From: Anopheles merus
Taxonomy: Eukaryota; Arthropoda; Insecta; Diptera; Culicidae
Direction of reading: 5' to 3'
DNA: 64,000 nucleotides
Assembly: GCF_017562075.2 (NCBI RefSeq)
Contig: NC_054084.1
Span: 35,777,999-35,841,998 of the forward strand
Part shown: positions 13,602-26,200 of the stretch, piece by piece
How the letters are laid out: every line of letters starts with the position of its first letter
Numbering within the stretch: the stretch's first letter is position 1
The notes under the pieces: generated by a model
Database searches by the model: none
What the model was told of the DNA's origin: nothing
What the model saw: the letters and a program-made list of their open reading frames with translations, nothing else
Translations under genes and position numbers: made by a program

Positions 13602-14967
13602 TCAGATTCCATTTTGATCAAAGGCAACTTTCAACCAGTCCGACACGCACCGCTCCATCGCTTGCCAGTTGCGATCGACCAACGGCTTCGGACGCTTCTC
13701 GTCGACCAGGCACGCTTGCCGCACACATGTTGGGTGCCCTCCAAGTCGAGAAAACATCGCGACACAATCCACGCGTACGGCAGCGGAACGTGAAAGCATC
13801 GAAACAAGTGCAGCGTGTTGGTTACACTTACCAGCGTTGTGTTGTGGCACACCAGCGTTCTTGGTAAGAGGTCCATCTCCCCTTCTTTGGGGTGGCCGAC
13901 CTTGTGTGTGTGTTTTGCGCCTACTTGGAAGTCAGCAGTTACTGGAGGACCGGTGTGCTGTGTAGGTGAGCTTTTCGTGGGTTCGTGCTAAAGCAAAGTG
14001 CTCTAATAGTGGTACAACCATACGTGTGGATGAAGCGTTCTAAGCGCAGAAAAAGAGAAATCAGGCACAGTGACGAGTTTTGTTGTTGTTGTTGTGTTTG
14101 TTTTGTTTTGCAAGTGCGATATCTATTTTCTAGTTTTGATTATTCTGACTGCATTGAGGCAAGCATTATACCGGTTCGGCCGGAAGTGTTGAGTGTGAGC
14201 GAGCCTGTGGATCAGCAGGCGGAACGGATCGTGATCGCATCACAGAACACATCTTTAGTCGCACTGGGCTTAGTGGTGTGTAACAATAGCTAACAAACAA
14301 AACAAAAAAAAACGAAACGAAAACACTATGTGATGTGGTATTTATTTTCATATTAAACCCTGTGGCAGACTGTGTGCGTGCACAATGATGGATGAATTAC
14401 TGACGTGTGGTGTAGTGGGTTCAAATACTAAATTGAAAAATAATTGTGTAAACTAACTAAGTGGTTGCTTCTACCTTGCAGACATTGTTTAAAAGCAGTT
14501 AATACGAATGGTTTGTAATGGAGCATGTCATCTGATTATAATGATTTTTGTTTTATCCAAAAAATTGTATTTTTGTCATCTTTTGTCCAGTATCTGTATT
14601 AAAATCATATATAATCTACAAAATTATCTAATACACTTGCAATCAATCTGATTCTAAGTGGAATCGCCGTCTTCCTGTGATTTAATTATTGCCATAAATG
14701 GGTAATTTTTCACACCAACTTCCCTCCCCAACACAACGCTCCAATGAATTACTAATATTATGGATGAGCGTTATGAATCAATCTATTTATTTATTTATTG
14801 GAAAAGCTTACTTTTAAGCGGCTCATTAAGCTTCGCTTTTACCAAATCCCAGCCGTTTGCCGGACTGATGATATAATGGTAATGCTGTTTCACGCGCACA
14901 CTTCAAAACAACCACCCTTTTACAAACCTCGGAGCCCAATTTAGACCGAGATACTAGAATTACAAGC

Positions 14968-15000
<33 letters not shown>

Positions 15001-16135
15001 CCGGCCCCCGTCGTCGTCTAGTCGTTACGCCAGCCGAAAGCATAATTCACACCAAACGCTTTGCCAAACATGCTTCACATGTTGGCTCTGACCACTGAAG
15101 GGGAGAGAGGAAGATGGAAGAAACAAGGGGTAACATTTTGGGGGAAAATTAAATACCAACACCACATGTGGCATGTGTGTTCGTGTGTTGGATTTATGCT
15201 GTACATATACGCTGTACGTACACGTTCATTTGTCAAGCGTTCGTTTGGCGAGCGGGGAAACCGATCGAACATCGAAAGAAATGGTCGCACACGGTGTACT
15301 GAGGCCGGCGCTATTTAGGTTACGGTACCATTAATAATCGAGCAATTGGTTGATCGCGATGATTCGGCGATGTTGCCGGGCGCTGTTACTTCACCTCAGC
15401 GCGTTTCGGTGCGCATTTTTCAATCAGTTTTTCCTGCCTGGTGCTGATGGAATTTGGCCTTGAGCTTTGGGTGAGCTTCCTCTGTTTGTGTCTGTTTTTT
15501 TTTCCCGTTCGCAGCTGGCGCCTGTCTGGTTGTTGCTTCAAGCTCTCGTTCGAGGTGTTGTTCTGTAATTGCTGGGAGAGGAGAGACTATTAGCGGGTGT
15601 AGATAGATGATTAAGATAGTGCCGCGTTTGCTTGTGATACGGAGCTACGGAAAGGGCAAGATAACGCCGCTGGCTTTTAATTTGTAGGTTGGATTTACAC
15701 CTCTCTCATTGCTAGGCTATGATTAAATGATACACGTTGAAGTGTTCTAAGTGTATGGAATCAACGACATGCAAATGTGTTCAAAAATTCACCTCATTGG
15801 GGCGTGTCTGGTAAAAAAAGCTCAGCGTCATGAGACACTTGAACAAACATAAATCGATATAAGCTAATAGGTACGACTGTTTTTTTCACGCTTTTTGCGT
15901 CATTATAAAACTGCCACAATATTGATCTACTAAACCAAATAGCTACCCCCAAAAAGAAAGTGAATATCCCACTGTAGTCAGGCAAAAATGTAACCTTTAT
16001 AGAATGTTGCCTTTAGCAATCTCAAGGTTTTTCCAAGTAAACGAACTCATTGACCTTAACCACCATCAGCAAACGATTGCTCTATTTCCACCTTACAAAA
16101 CAATCGTCATTAAAGGACCCGTACAAAAACACTCA

Positions 16136-16174
<39 letters not shown>

Positions 16175-17304
16175 GCACTGTTTTGCATAATAAATTCATT
16201 CCCATCATGGTTTCAAAAACTGTAATCCAATTTTAAGGAGACGACAACGTGTGTGTGGACCACTGCCACCACGTGCTTACGGGCTTTATGCTTATTGCCG
16301 GGGTTTTGGTCCTTTCGACCCCTTTCCCAAAGCACAACAAAAAATAAAGAACCACTACACTGTATACGTGTCATGACCGTACCACTACTACTACTACCAC
16401 TACCACTTTCGGGTACTTACCCATTTCGGCACAGTGTTCTGTTTTTACGAATGCATTGCAACACACACGGCACGCCACCGACGCCAACACAGTAACGGAA
16501 ACATTATACTTTCCGGTTGGGCTCGTGCACGTTTCACATACCACGTTTCACCCACTACCCCTCTGTGGGGGTGGGCATTTTTGTGCTGATTCTGTTCTGT
16601 CCCGGTGTCCGCATGTACCGTTTCTTTTGATGTTGCGAAGGTGCTTCAAGTGGAATGTTCTTATTTGGAAGGGGTTGGTGTAAAATGATGCGCTTTCATT
16701 CGAAGATACCCTGTAAGCGAATATTGAGTAGGAAGATAGTAGTGCTGTTGCTGGAAATTAAATATTTAAGCTGTATTTTTTTAATTGAAAGCAATATTTG
16801 TATAATATTTTTCAAATGATATCAGCTTGTAAAGCGTTCATCTATAGTCATGCTTCACCGTGCCAACCGAGTGTTATAACACTATTCTAAGAATTCTATC
16901 GATTAGATAGGCAATCAATTGGTGTGACCCTCAAGCGTTTTATTACGCTCATACTTACCAAAGGGCCGGTTCGACACGACATCGCTTGTTGAAGTTAAAT
17001 AATCTGACCTACTGAAACGGTTTACGACCGGCCACACAAGGGTTCGACGAACCGGGCAGCAGCAACATAGTAAGCAACGCCCTTCGAAGGTTCTTTGCTG
17101 CACCCGGGTTCTTCTTTTCCCCCTCTTTAAGGCCAGCGAGCCTTCAAACATCTTCATTTAAGAGCAGGGCCCCTGCTGCTTACCTTGTGCTCTTTTGTAG
17201 GTCAACCGGGTTGACCGAGCGAAGCGAAGGCCAGGGAGGATGTGCCACCTGTCTCGGAATGCCATTATCAAACGCACCTCACGCCGTGTAAATTCCGTCG
17301 CCAT
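13602..17304 (-). CDS. Speculative two-exon minus-strand ORF, 85 residues, unknown
   Basis: This gene is not recognised. A first exon at 17304-17184 opens with ATG in a CAATGG context and encodes 40 residues rich in Arg. It ends at AAG before GTAAGC in phase 1. At 13738 an AG following a TTTTCTCGACTTGG tract opens a 137-base segment in the matching phase. That segment has a strong G/C third-base bias and a TGA stop at 13602. The C-terminal part contains CVRQACLVDEK and NWQAMERC. Joining the two segments is a guess based only on phase and splice-site fit. Each could equally be a chance frame, part of a noncoding RNA, or an exon of something else. Confidence 0.15.
14970..15000. repeat. (CCAG)n tetranucleotide array
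   Basis: Seven to eight uninterrupted copies of CCAG, starting directly after a CCGG. Confidence 0.95.
16139..16171. repeat. (TG)n microsatellite
   Basis: About 16 uninterrupted TG dinucleotides in the intergenic region. Confidence 0.95.
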
Positions 17305-20300
17305 TGCAAAGAATCCATCACTAAGGAAAGAACCACGGCAGCACAATGTTTTGAAGCTTCCTTTGCCCTTGGCCGGCCGCCTAGCAGACCGATTTGGTCA
17401 TGGCGACCGATGTGAACAGGTTTATCGGAGCGCAAACCTGCCTGCACACTCCCAAACCAAAAACCTATTAGCTGCACTGCGCACGATGAGCACGATGAGC
17501 AAACGATTGGCGACGAGTCGACGGAGCTGGTGATGATGATGCAAAAACGGTCAGATTCCGGTTTTTCGACTGCTCGTCGTCCGATCGGGCTCGTCGCTTA
17601 TCGTTGCGTTGAAGTTGTTCGTTTGCTGCCGGAGATCAGGAGCGCGTCTGCAGAACCGTTTGACGCGTTGAGCTTGGAAGCTATCCTAAGCGTGGCTCCT
17701 TAGCGAATGTCGGGATGTGTCATTGCCAAACCTAACCTATCTAATTTGCTTACGCGATGCAGATTGGCTCACCAAAAACGATTTTATCGCACCAATCCTT
17801 GTCCCTGGGAAGCTTGAAGCGGCTTTAGTGCTATTTTTATTACGCCGCTAGAGAGTGTGCTGCTTCCTCGGCTGAAATTGAAAGCCTTTTTACGAACTTT
17901 TTCACCATACTTTGTTATCTTCGTAGTCTCGGTTGTGAACGCATGGTGAGTAAATTGAAGACTTTCTTCGTAATCAATTTCACAAACGCGTCCAAATGTT
18001 GTGTTATGACTACTTTTAACTTCTTTCTAATACATTGCAATCAGTTCGTTCGTTCAGTTCGTGATGAAAGGAATAACAACAACGTTTGATTGTGTATAAC
18101 GATAACAAAACAAAAACCGTGCTTCACGTGCCACCCGTGATTCGGCATGGCGTTTGCAACGGTTCGTTTGCATTGTAATAACAATACTTATCGTGTCGAT
18201 AATTCACCACATAAACCACCCAGCATGCATAATTCAGATAAAATGCACCCTGGGTGTAACAGTTTTTGCAAGTCTGATTCATCACAAAAGCTTTAACCGC
18301 CAGCCATAAATGCGCTGTCTACTGGTTTGCCAATAACCTGGTTTGTTTTGCTAAAATAAGTCAAAGATTAATCAGTCTGCAATAAAACAGGGGCACAGCT
18401 TATGGCGGCACTTGTACTAATCCACCACCTCAAAGGAAGTATAAATAATTCATTTCGTTCGTTATGCTTGCGAAAACACGAACGGAGTGTGTTGCACAAA
18501 ATAAACCCGGTGCATGCAAAAGTTCTAGAACATGCATGGCGAGCGAGCGCCCAACGCCAGATGCAATCGACAATTCCACACTGGCTCCGGCAGCAGGTGC
18601 AACCGGATCAAGCAGTGCGTAAAAACGGTAGCCTCTCAGCATCATTACGCAAAAATATAAGCCAAACCACATTTAAACGCACCACCAACCGTCGGTCATT
18701 TACTTACGCCCGTCTCGCTGGGTAGCCCGCGTCTGTCGCAAACCGCCTCCTTGCGTTCTTTGCGTTTTTGCGCTGGGCCTACTACGACAGACCCTGTTTG
18801 CGGTGTTGCTTAACCTTAGCCTGCGTTACTTGGACCACGCGCTACAGAGAACGCAGCCCAAAACAAACTCAATATTGAATTTCCCAAATACCCTCTAGGC
18901 CCCCAACCGTTAGGAGCCTCGGATTTCTAGCAACCTAGGCCCGTACGTATCATTTCGCGTCCGCTTTTTGTTGATTGATATTGCATAGTAAAGTATGTTG
19001 TAGTATGTTTCCTACTCACTGCACTACATCCGTTGCAAAGGGCGGTGTGCAGTGTGGTGCAGCGATTGCAGTCATGCTGTTGCACGATGCAATGTGGTGC
19101 AGGTATTGAAGCAGGACAGCGAAGCAAAAAGAAAAAAAAAACGAAACCTACAATAGCCACAGTAAAGCCGGCCACAATTGCACTGCCTTGTTGGGATGGA
19201 GGGCGTGGGAATTGCGCCTGCACGGGAAATTGAATTCGTGTGGGGATTTTCCAATTGTTTCGAGCGGTTCGTGATGCGTTCTAGGAAATCAAATTGGATT
19301 GGTTGGATTGAGGGAGAAAAAAGGTTGTAGAATTGAATTTTGCTGTTTCAGAATGGCTGTTTTTAATTAAATTAAATTAATCATTTGTTTTCAAGCGTCA
19401 AATAGAGTTTAAAAATACAAAAAACTTTTAACAAATACCTGCTTCAAAGTTAAGTTATAGTGTTGGATATGATGTTACAAATTTAATCTACTTCGATCTC
19501 ACTCTGAAACACACAATTTCCTGCTGAAAAATGGATAAAACTCTCACTGGCACTGTGAAACATAAAAATTATAACCTTTTATTTTGGTAAATTAAATTAA
19601 ATTAAATTCTTTGCAAAGCAAGCCCCCCAGCTATTGCCGTCTGTCGATGTTATCTGACGACTTTTCGCTGCTGTTTTTCACCCGTATCGTTTACCTTAGC
19701 CATGTCTGAACCCAGTCAACTTGCCATCGCATCCCATCAATCAGTTCTTCACAGCTTTACACCGTCTATTTTCCCAGCGCAAACACCCGAGCTGTAGGCA
19801 TTTCTAATTTAGCCTTTTAATCAAACGGGCGCATCTCGGCTTGCTGCTGCCCGAAAGGGAGCGATCAAAACAGCCGTCACAAGCCGTCTTCCCTTGCCGT
19901 CTGTGTGTGTGTGTGTGTGTGTTTTTTTTTACATAACGCACTCATTACGCACTTTAATTTCCCGCAAGCGCATCGTTTCCCGCGTTAGGATAAAGAGTGT
20001 TGCGGCTCCTTGTTTTCTTTCTTTTTTTACGATCCCCTCTGACGATGGGAACCGTTTACTAGTGGTGCACTAAAGGTTGGGTAGAAAATTCGGGTTTAAA
20101 TAATGTTGCAATTAATGGCAAGCAATGAACGTGCGGCGTTAGATTGGCGTACTTAGGTAGCGAGAGGAGCTCCTGCGGTGAGGTCGGTATTTCATCACAC
20201 AAACAAACTACACGCATGATGCTCTAGCTTAAAGTTGCACGCATAAAGAATGGCTTTCCATAAACCTCCGAGGCGCGTTTCGCAGGGCAGTAAAGATTCC

Positions 20301-23247
20301 TCCACCAGCGCGCGTAAGCCCTTTTGTTCGTGCCGGTTGTCATAATGTTGTCTGGCGCCGGATAATGCACATGGCTACCCTGTCACCTCATGCTCTGCAC
20401 CATCTTTCCATCGATAAACTGCTGGCTTGATATGATATGGCGTGGCATAATAATTTCTGCCAGGGCCGTTGCAACGCGCGGAGCTTTTGCTAGAAGCTTC
20501 CTCGTTAAGCTACGCTTAACCCGTGCCTGTACTTTAAGACTTCAACCCCAAAAGTAGCCCTAAAACAAACGGCCACTGCTTCCGCAATCGAACGAACGGC
20601 GGTGGGTAAGCGGGCACTCGTTAGATGCCCCCGCTCTCGTAGGCCATGTTGCTGGGGATTTGGCTGTGGCTCTCCACAGTCTTCATCCTGCCTGCTCGTG
20701 TGTGTGTTTGCGCATAGTTAGGGCACAACAGTACATAGGGGGTGAGGGTTGATGCGAATATTACTCAACCCAATTAAAGTCATACCAGCCCACGAACAGT
20801 CTCAGCGTGTGTGTGTGTGGATCGCTTTCAAAACCATGCCACATTTTGACCGCAAATGAGAGAGTACGAACGGGAGGCTAGCATAAAGTAGCATATAAAT
20901 ACACCTAACAGACACGTGCAATAAACTGTCCCAACCGTTTTTCGTGTGGAAGGTGGAAGCCCTTTAACACACCACACTCCACCACCACTGGGCCCCCTTT
21001 CGGCTGTGCGTTTTGGTCGTTTCTCCTTCAACCCACAAAACACAAGGGTTATGATATGCGAACAATTAAAAGCCATTATTAACCTCGCCGCAGACGGGTC
21101 TGTGTTCTGCCCTTCGATTTACGTTTGCTGCTGTTGGGGTGTTTGCTCTTTCTTTTCCCTTTAAAAAAAAACAGTCTCTGTGGTAATTATGTTGGTATGT
21201 TCTGCTATCAGCTCTATATTTTTTTACCCCCGTTCCCAGTACCTCGATCATGGAAGCGAACAAATAAAGCGAAAATAGGAACAACAAAAAAACACACACA
21301 ATTCGCCCATAATGTACGGCGACGGGGATGAGCATACGATATATTTGAACGTGCATGCGGACACTGATGTAATGAAAATTGTGTTTTATTATCATCGGTA
21401 CCATAAAATATGCTATCGTAGCAATTAAGAGTATATTTTTACGGCCGAGAAAGAAGGGTGTTGCGCTTTCCAATTTACGAGAGGGAGAGTATGTAAAAAC
21501 AGTTAATAACTTTAACAGCCATTTCCTGTTCTTTTTTTCAAATATTTTAACTTGTTTTTTGTGCACACATTTCTTGCATTAAAAAGTGATCATAAAGTGA
21601 CATGTGTATGTGTGTGTGTATGGATCTAATGACGAGTCCAATTAATTAAAGCAAAAATGTTCAAGTGCTCTTACGCCGCTAATCACTCACAAAGACAACC
21701 GCAGGCCACAACAAAACAAGCTCCTTGACAGATGTGCTGCTGCTTTACCCTTTGATGATCGCGTCACCTGTTGCAAACTGATTCTCAGAGAGACGCTGAG
21801 GAGTCACCAAATCCTTGACACTCAACACTTCACGAGCCTTCGCCAATGATGGTTCGGTTGGGTTGGCATCAAAACCAAGCGTGTGAGAATGGGTTTGTAA
21901 ATGAATCATCTCGCCACCGGGCGAAGGTTGAGCCAAGCTCTTCCTTGTATCTTTCCATCGAAATTCGTGTCTGTGTGTGTGCATGCGGAAATTGGATGCG
22001 ATATTAACTGGCTTCAGCTAGGCTTCTCATGTAAAGCACGAAGAGTGAGCAAATTGTTTCTTTTCACTTCTAGAATGCGTAGTACAGAAATGGGGCGGCG
22101 AACCGGTGTTTTAGACAAATTAAAGTAATAACAGAGTAACACTTGCACGGTACAGGTGTGTGCAGCTTGTTGGAAAATTCTGATATGGAGCAGACGAAAG
22201 TGGGACGCTTGGAATGTTGTAGGAAGTGAAATAAGGTATGGTTGAAGGTAATTAGGCAGTCGAGAGTACTGAAAATCTTAATTGCAGGCTGAGTAATGCT
22301 CTGCTTGAGTTACGACCCGTTTTGAGAGGATTCTACTCAAGCTTGGAACTAGGTTATGTTCTGGCAAGAATTTTTTTGCGCAATTATGCGTTAAATTAGG
22401 CTTTACTTTAGTATTCTTCAATATTCTCTGAGTGATTTTATTATATCTCGAGATATATTACCTAATCCCGCTATCTTACTAATATCCTTGATGTATTCAA
22501 AGATGTTCTAGAATACATAACGCACCATTCTACTTATACTCAGCTCTGTAATCTATTTATATCCGGACAGAGCTTCCACACGCTCCAGCAAGCCCGATAT
22601 ACGTCATCAGTAAATAAAAACCTGTCATATCGCCCGTATTCTGGCGTCTATACCGAGCCGATCAATTTACTCAATTTACACAAAAAGCCGGAACAATCAC
22701 TCACACCACAAATAGCGAACAGTGTAATCCACCGCAAACGATTCCCCGCATACCATAAGGCAGACGAGTGAGGTTATTAACACGCCTCGATAAGCGCACA
22801 TCGAATCATAGAGAAAGACCCCCGCAGCTGCCATAATCCTTTCGCCTATCGACAATGATATTGATTGTGTTGGGTTTTTTGTGTTTTTTTTCTTCTTTTT
22901 TTGCTTGTCACACACACACAGCAATAGCTCTAATGACACCCATTTGTTATCTCTTTAATAAGAATCGATACACTGTAATTAGAGAAGTGTGCGAGTGGGC
23001 CCGATTGCGTCTGATAATGACCGTTTGGCTAGCCAAGACACTTGGTAGAGGTGGTTGGCTCGTGGTAGTTCACATTCGTACGTCTCGGTGTTGTCACCTG
23101 CACTGTGCTTTCTCGTTATCTCACACACTCTCTTTTCTAATATCGCTCCAGTGTGACTGATTAGTGTTGCTGCAGAATCTGAGCCGGAAGAGTGTGCCGC
23201 CTAAGCAAACATTAGAAAAGCAAACTCAGTACAAGCAAAGCGCAAAG

Positions 23248-26200
23248 ATGACGGGCAAGTTCGTTGCCTCGTGCAAGGAAGAGCTGGAGGTCCGAAACTG
23301 TGGTTTCGCCCATCTCCCGGCGGAAGAGTTTGTCAAATCGCAGGTAAGACAGATGGACCCAAAGAGTAGGTGATGCTGCAACTAAAAATCCGCCCTTCTT
23401 TTCCTCCTTCACATTCGCAGTGGCAAACCAGAACCAAGTCAATATTCTTCCTGCTGTACCGGTTGGCGCTGGCCATCTTCTTCACCGGCGTGGTCATCAA
23501 CTCGGTCGTGGTCGCCGTGGAACGGGGCGAGTTTAGCAAATACTTCATCTATCTTACCCACTGGGGCATACTGCTGTGCATGGGCACGACCATCATGGGT
23601 GCGATCCTGGTGATGGTCTGGCACTTCCATCCGGAGTATTCAGGTAAGACGTCAAAAAAAAAAAAAAACATTCCCGTTAACGCAGCGGCAAGAGTGCAAG
23701 AATGGTCCAGAAAAGAATATTGCGTACAGTTAGCCCGGTTTTGTAAATGCGTTTAGTAAACAGTGCGGCGGTAAACAGCAAACGTGTGACAGATCTACTT
23801 CGGAATAGGGCACTTAAAACCGCACTCAAGGACGAAGCTATTTGTCAAAGCCAAACTTTGGGGGGGCTGTGAGACACTTAGCAAACAGGAAGTGCACGAA
23901 GAGATTCTTTCTGCATATTTGCGGGTTAGTGTTATGTGGCCAAGCAACAACATTAAAAAAAAGCATCCAACATTTTAAAAAAGCGGGACGTAAACTGACA
24001 TTTCGAAGGTGTGAAACAGATGTAAAGTTTTGTTACGTTTCGGTGGGTTTCATTTGTGTTAGTGAATAATTCATCACTTCGTAACCGGTTGTTACACTTA
24101 TAGCCGAAAACAACGCTTGCAACGGAGAGGTAGACTTTAAATTTTAATCTTCAAAATTAGAAAAATTGATCATTCTAATTTTGTCGATCTATTCCGGAAA
24201 ATTCTATGCGTTAGTGTGAAAAATGCCATTACATTCTATATCTGTAGGTATTCCCCGATAAACGCCATACTCGATATACGCGATTTCTCTATACGCTACT
24301 TTCTAAATTTGACAGTTCTTCGAGCAAATTGTACTGATTTGACAAATCTAATGTCAAATGCTAAATAAACTCTCTTTTAGTCGAATTTTAAAAACCATTT
24401 TAAAAGGTACAAAATTGTAATCATTAGTTGAAAACAGATTTAATAACTAATTTAGTGGCTAAAAACCTACCACTTCAAGCAAAATTATACGAAAATTAGC
24501 TATAATTTAACTGAAAACCTCGAAATTCGACTTACGCTAATATTCGAGATACGCTATTGCTTCCGGTCCGAATGAATAGCGTATATCGGGGAATACCTGT
24601 ATTTTGGACAAAAATGGCCTTTGTTTTGTACCACACTGTAGTGGTACAACAACAAAAGCTGGATCAAAACAAACGCTCAAACAGCTTTGAGTTCGTTGTT
24701 GAAATTTAAATTTTAACATAATTTATCGTCGTTGCAGCTACTTTCTCCGGAAGCATTGGGAATGTCTGTTTTTTGTGTGCCAATTTTATCTGCTAATCCC
24801 CGTGCGGGTAATGCGTATATGCCAAAATATGAGAGCATGTATCGTTAACCTTTTTTAAAATCCCATCCAAGCAATGCAGCGATGTGTGAAGAAGGTTAAG
24901 GGGTAAAGCTTTTTGCAGTTCAGAGACCCAAGGCACTAATTGATTGATACACCGAAGCGGGCTGTTTTCTTGTTGCTTCAAACCGGTCTACCTGGAGCAT
25001 GAGAGCTTTTCGGAGGTTTTTTTTCCTTTTCTTCGAAACTTCGCACTACCGCGAAAGCATTCCGTTTTTTGTCGTTTTTCTCCTCCCAATCCCCCCACCT
25101 GCTTTTACTTGCAACGAAGATGTTGATCGATGTCGGCGACAGTGCTTTCAAGTTCAAGTTCAAGGGTTGGAGACAAGGGGCTGTACGCCCGTAAGGCCAC
25201 CGCCTGCCTTGAACTGTGCCTAGCACAAGCGGCCGTGACGGAAGCGGCATAACAACAAAAGCGGCTTTATCGGTTGGGTGGAGTTGTTTTAGACCAGCGA
25301 TTGAGCCATTACTATAAAACCATGTCACGTAAAGATGTACGGGGAAGTTTCTGTTGTAGTTGTTTTTTTTTTCGATCAGGTCGATCGTTACTTCGCTCGG
25401 GGGATGAAATGAAATGATGCTTCCAAGCACATTCTGATCGAAGTACAATTAAGCTCATCCGCATCCGCAAGAGTAATGACACTGCGCGATTGTAAGCAAT
25501 AATAATCGACTCCGATGGGACAGAGTGAGTGGGTCCGATTCGGGTCTTGTATCCGGACTGATGGACGCGCTTGTCATAGGGCGGAAGCGTTCGTATGGTT
25601 CAAATAATGGCCATTAGAACGCGCATGATGATCAATAGCTACATAAAATGCTGGCGAGGTGATTAGACACTTCCGGCATAAGTAAGGGGCTATAAGTAGG
25701 GAGGTTTGATCGATCAATTGACTCCCAATTTGAAAGGGTGTGGTATGTATCGTTTTGCTATTGAATATTTAATGCCAATAACCTAGATACACAAGGCTTT
25801 GTTGGAGGGTCACTTCCTTCTTACTCATCTTACATCTCTCCATCTCTTTTCAAACTTGCCAACTGATGAACATGCCAAAATGTAGGGGAAGATAGGTAAA
25901 GACGGACACCTTAAGGAAAATGCTAAAAATCTTTGAATATGTAAATAACACGACCATGACAATATGCATACATTATCTTTAAATTATGTTTTATGAGAAA
26001 ATATATTGAAATTTGCACGTTTTATCGATTTTTATGTTTTTTCCATGAAATAAAAACCATGGTTTTTATTGTGCAGTTTTGAAATGTTCGGGACATCTGA
26101 TATGGGAAAGATGGACACCATGAAGGCTAAAATGAACACCTTTAGAAAACGTTGGAAATTGAAGAGTTTTACAGTATTCTAACAAATTTTATCGCTTTCC

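Larger units (their letters stand above)
13134..23247. other. Large intergenic region between the two rost-like genes
   Basis: About 10 kb without a confidently recognised gene. Visible items are a (CCAG)n array at 14970-15000, a (TG)n run at 16139-16171, another GT run near 19903-19922, and repeats of TTAAA near 19370 and 19595. A weak minus-strand two-exon reading (17184-17304 joined to 13602-13738) is described separately. The 5' leader and promoter of rost-like gene 2 should lie in the last few hundred bases, but no clear TATA box or initiator was found. Confidence 0.5.

Noticed and set aside
14411..14440. B-box-like GGGTTCAAATACT suggesting a tRNA
   Set aside because: No A box or acceptor stem at the right spacing.
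23164..23247. In-frame N-terminal extension of rost-like gene 2
   Set aside because: It begins with GTG, not ATG, and the paralogue's start aligns with the ATG at 23248.
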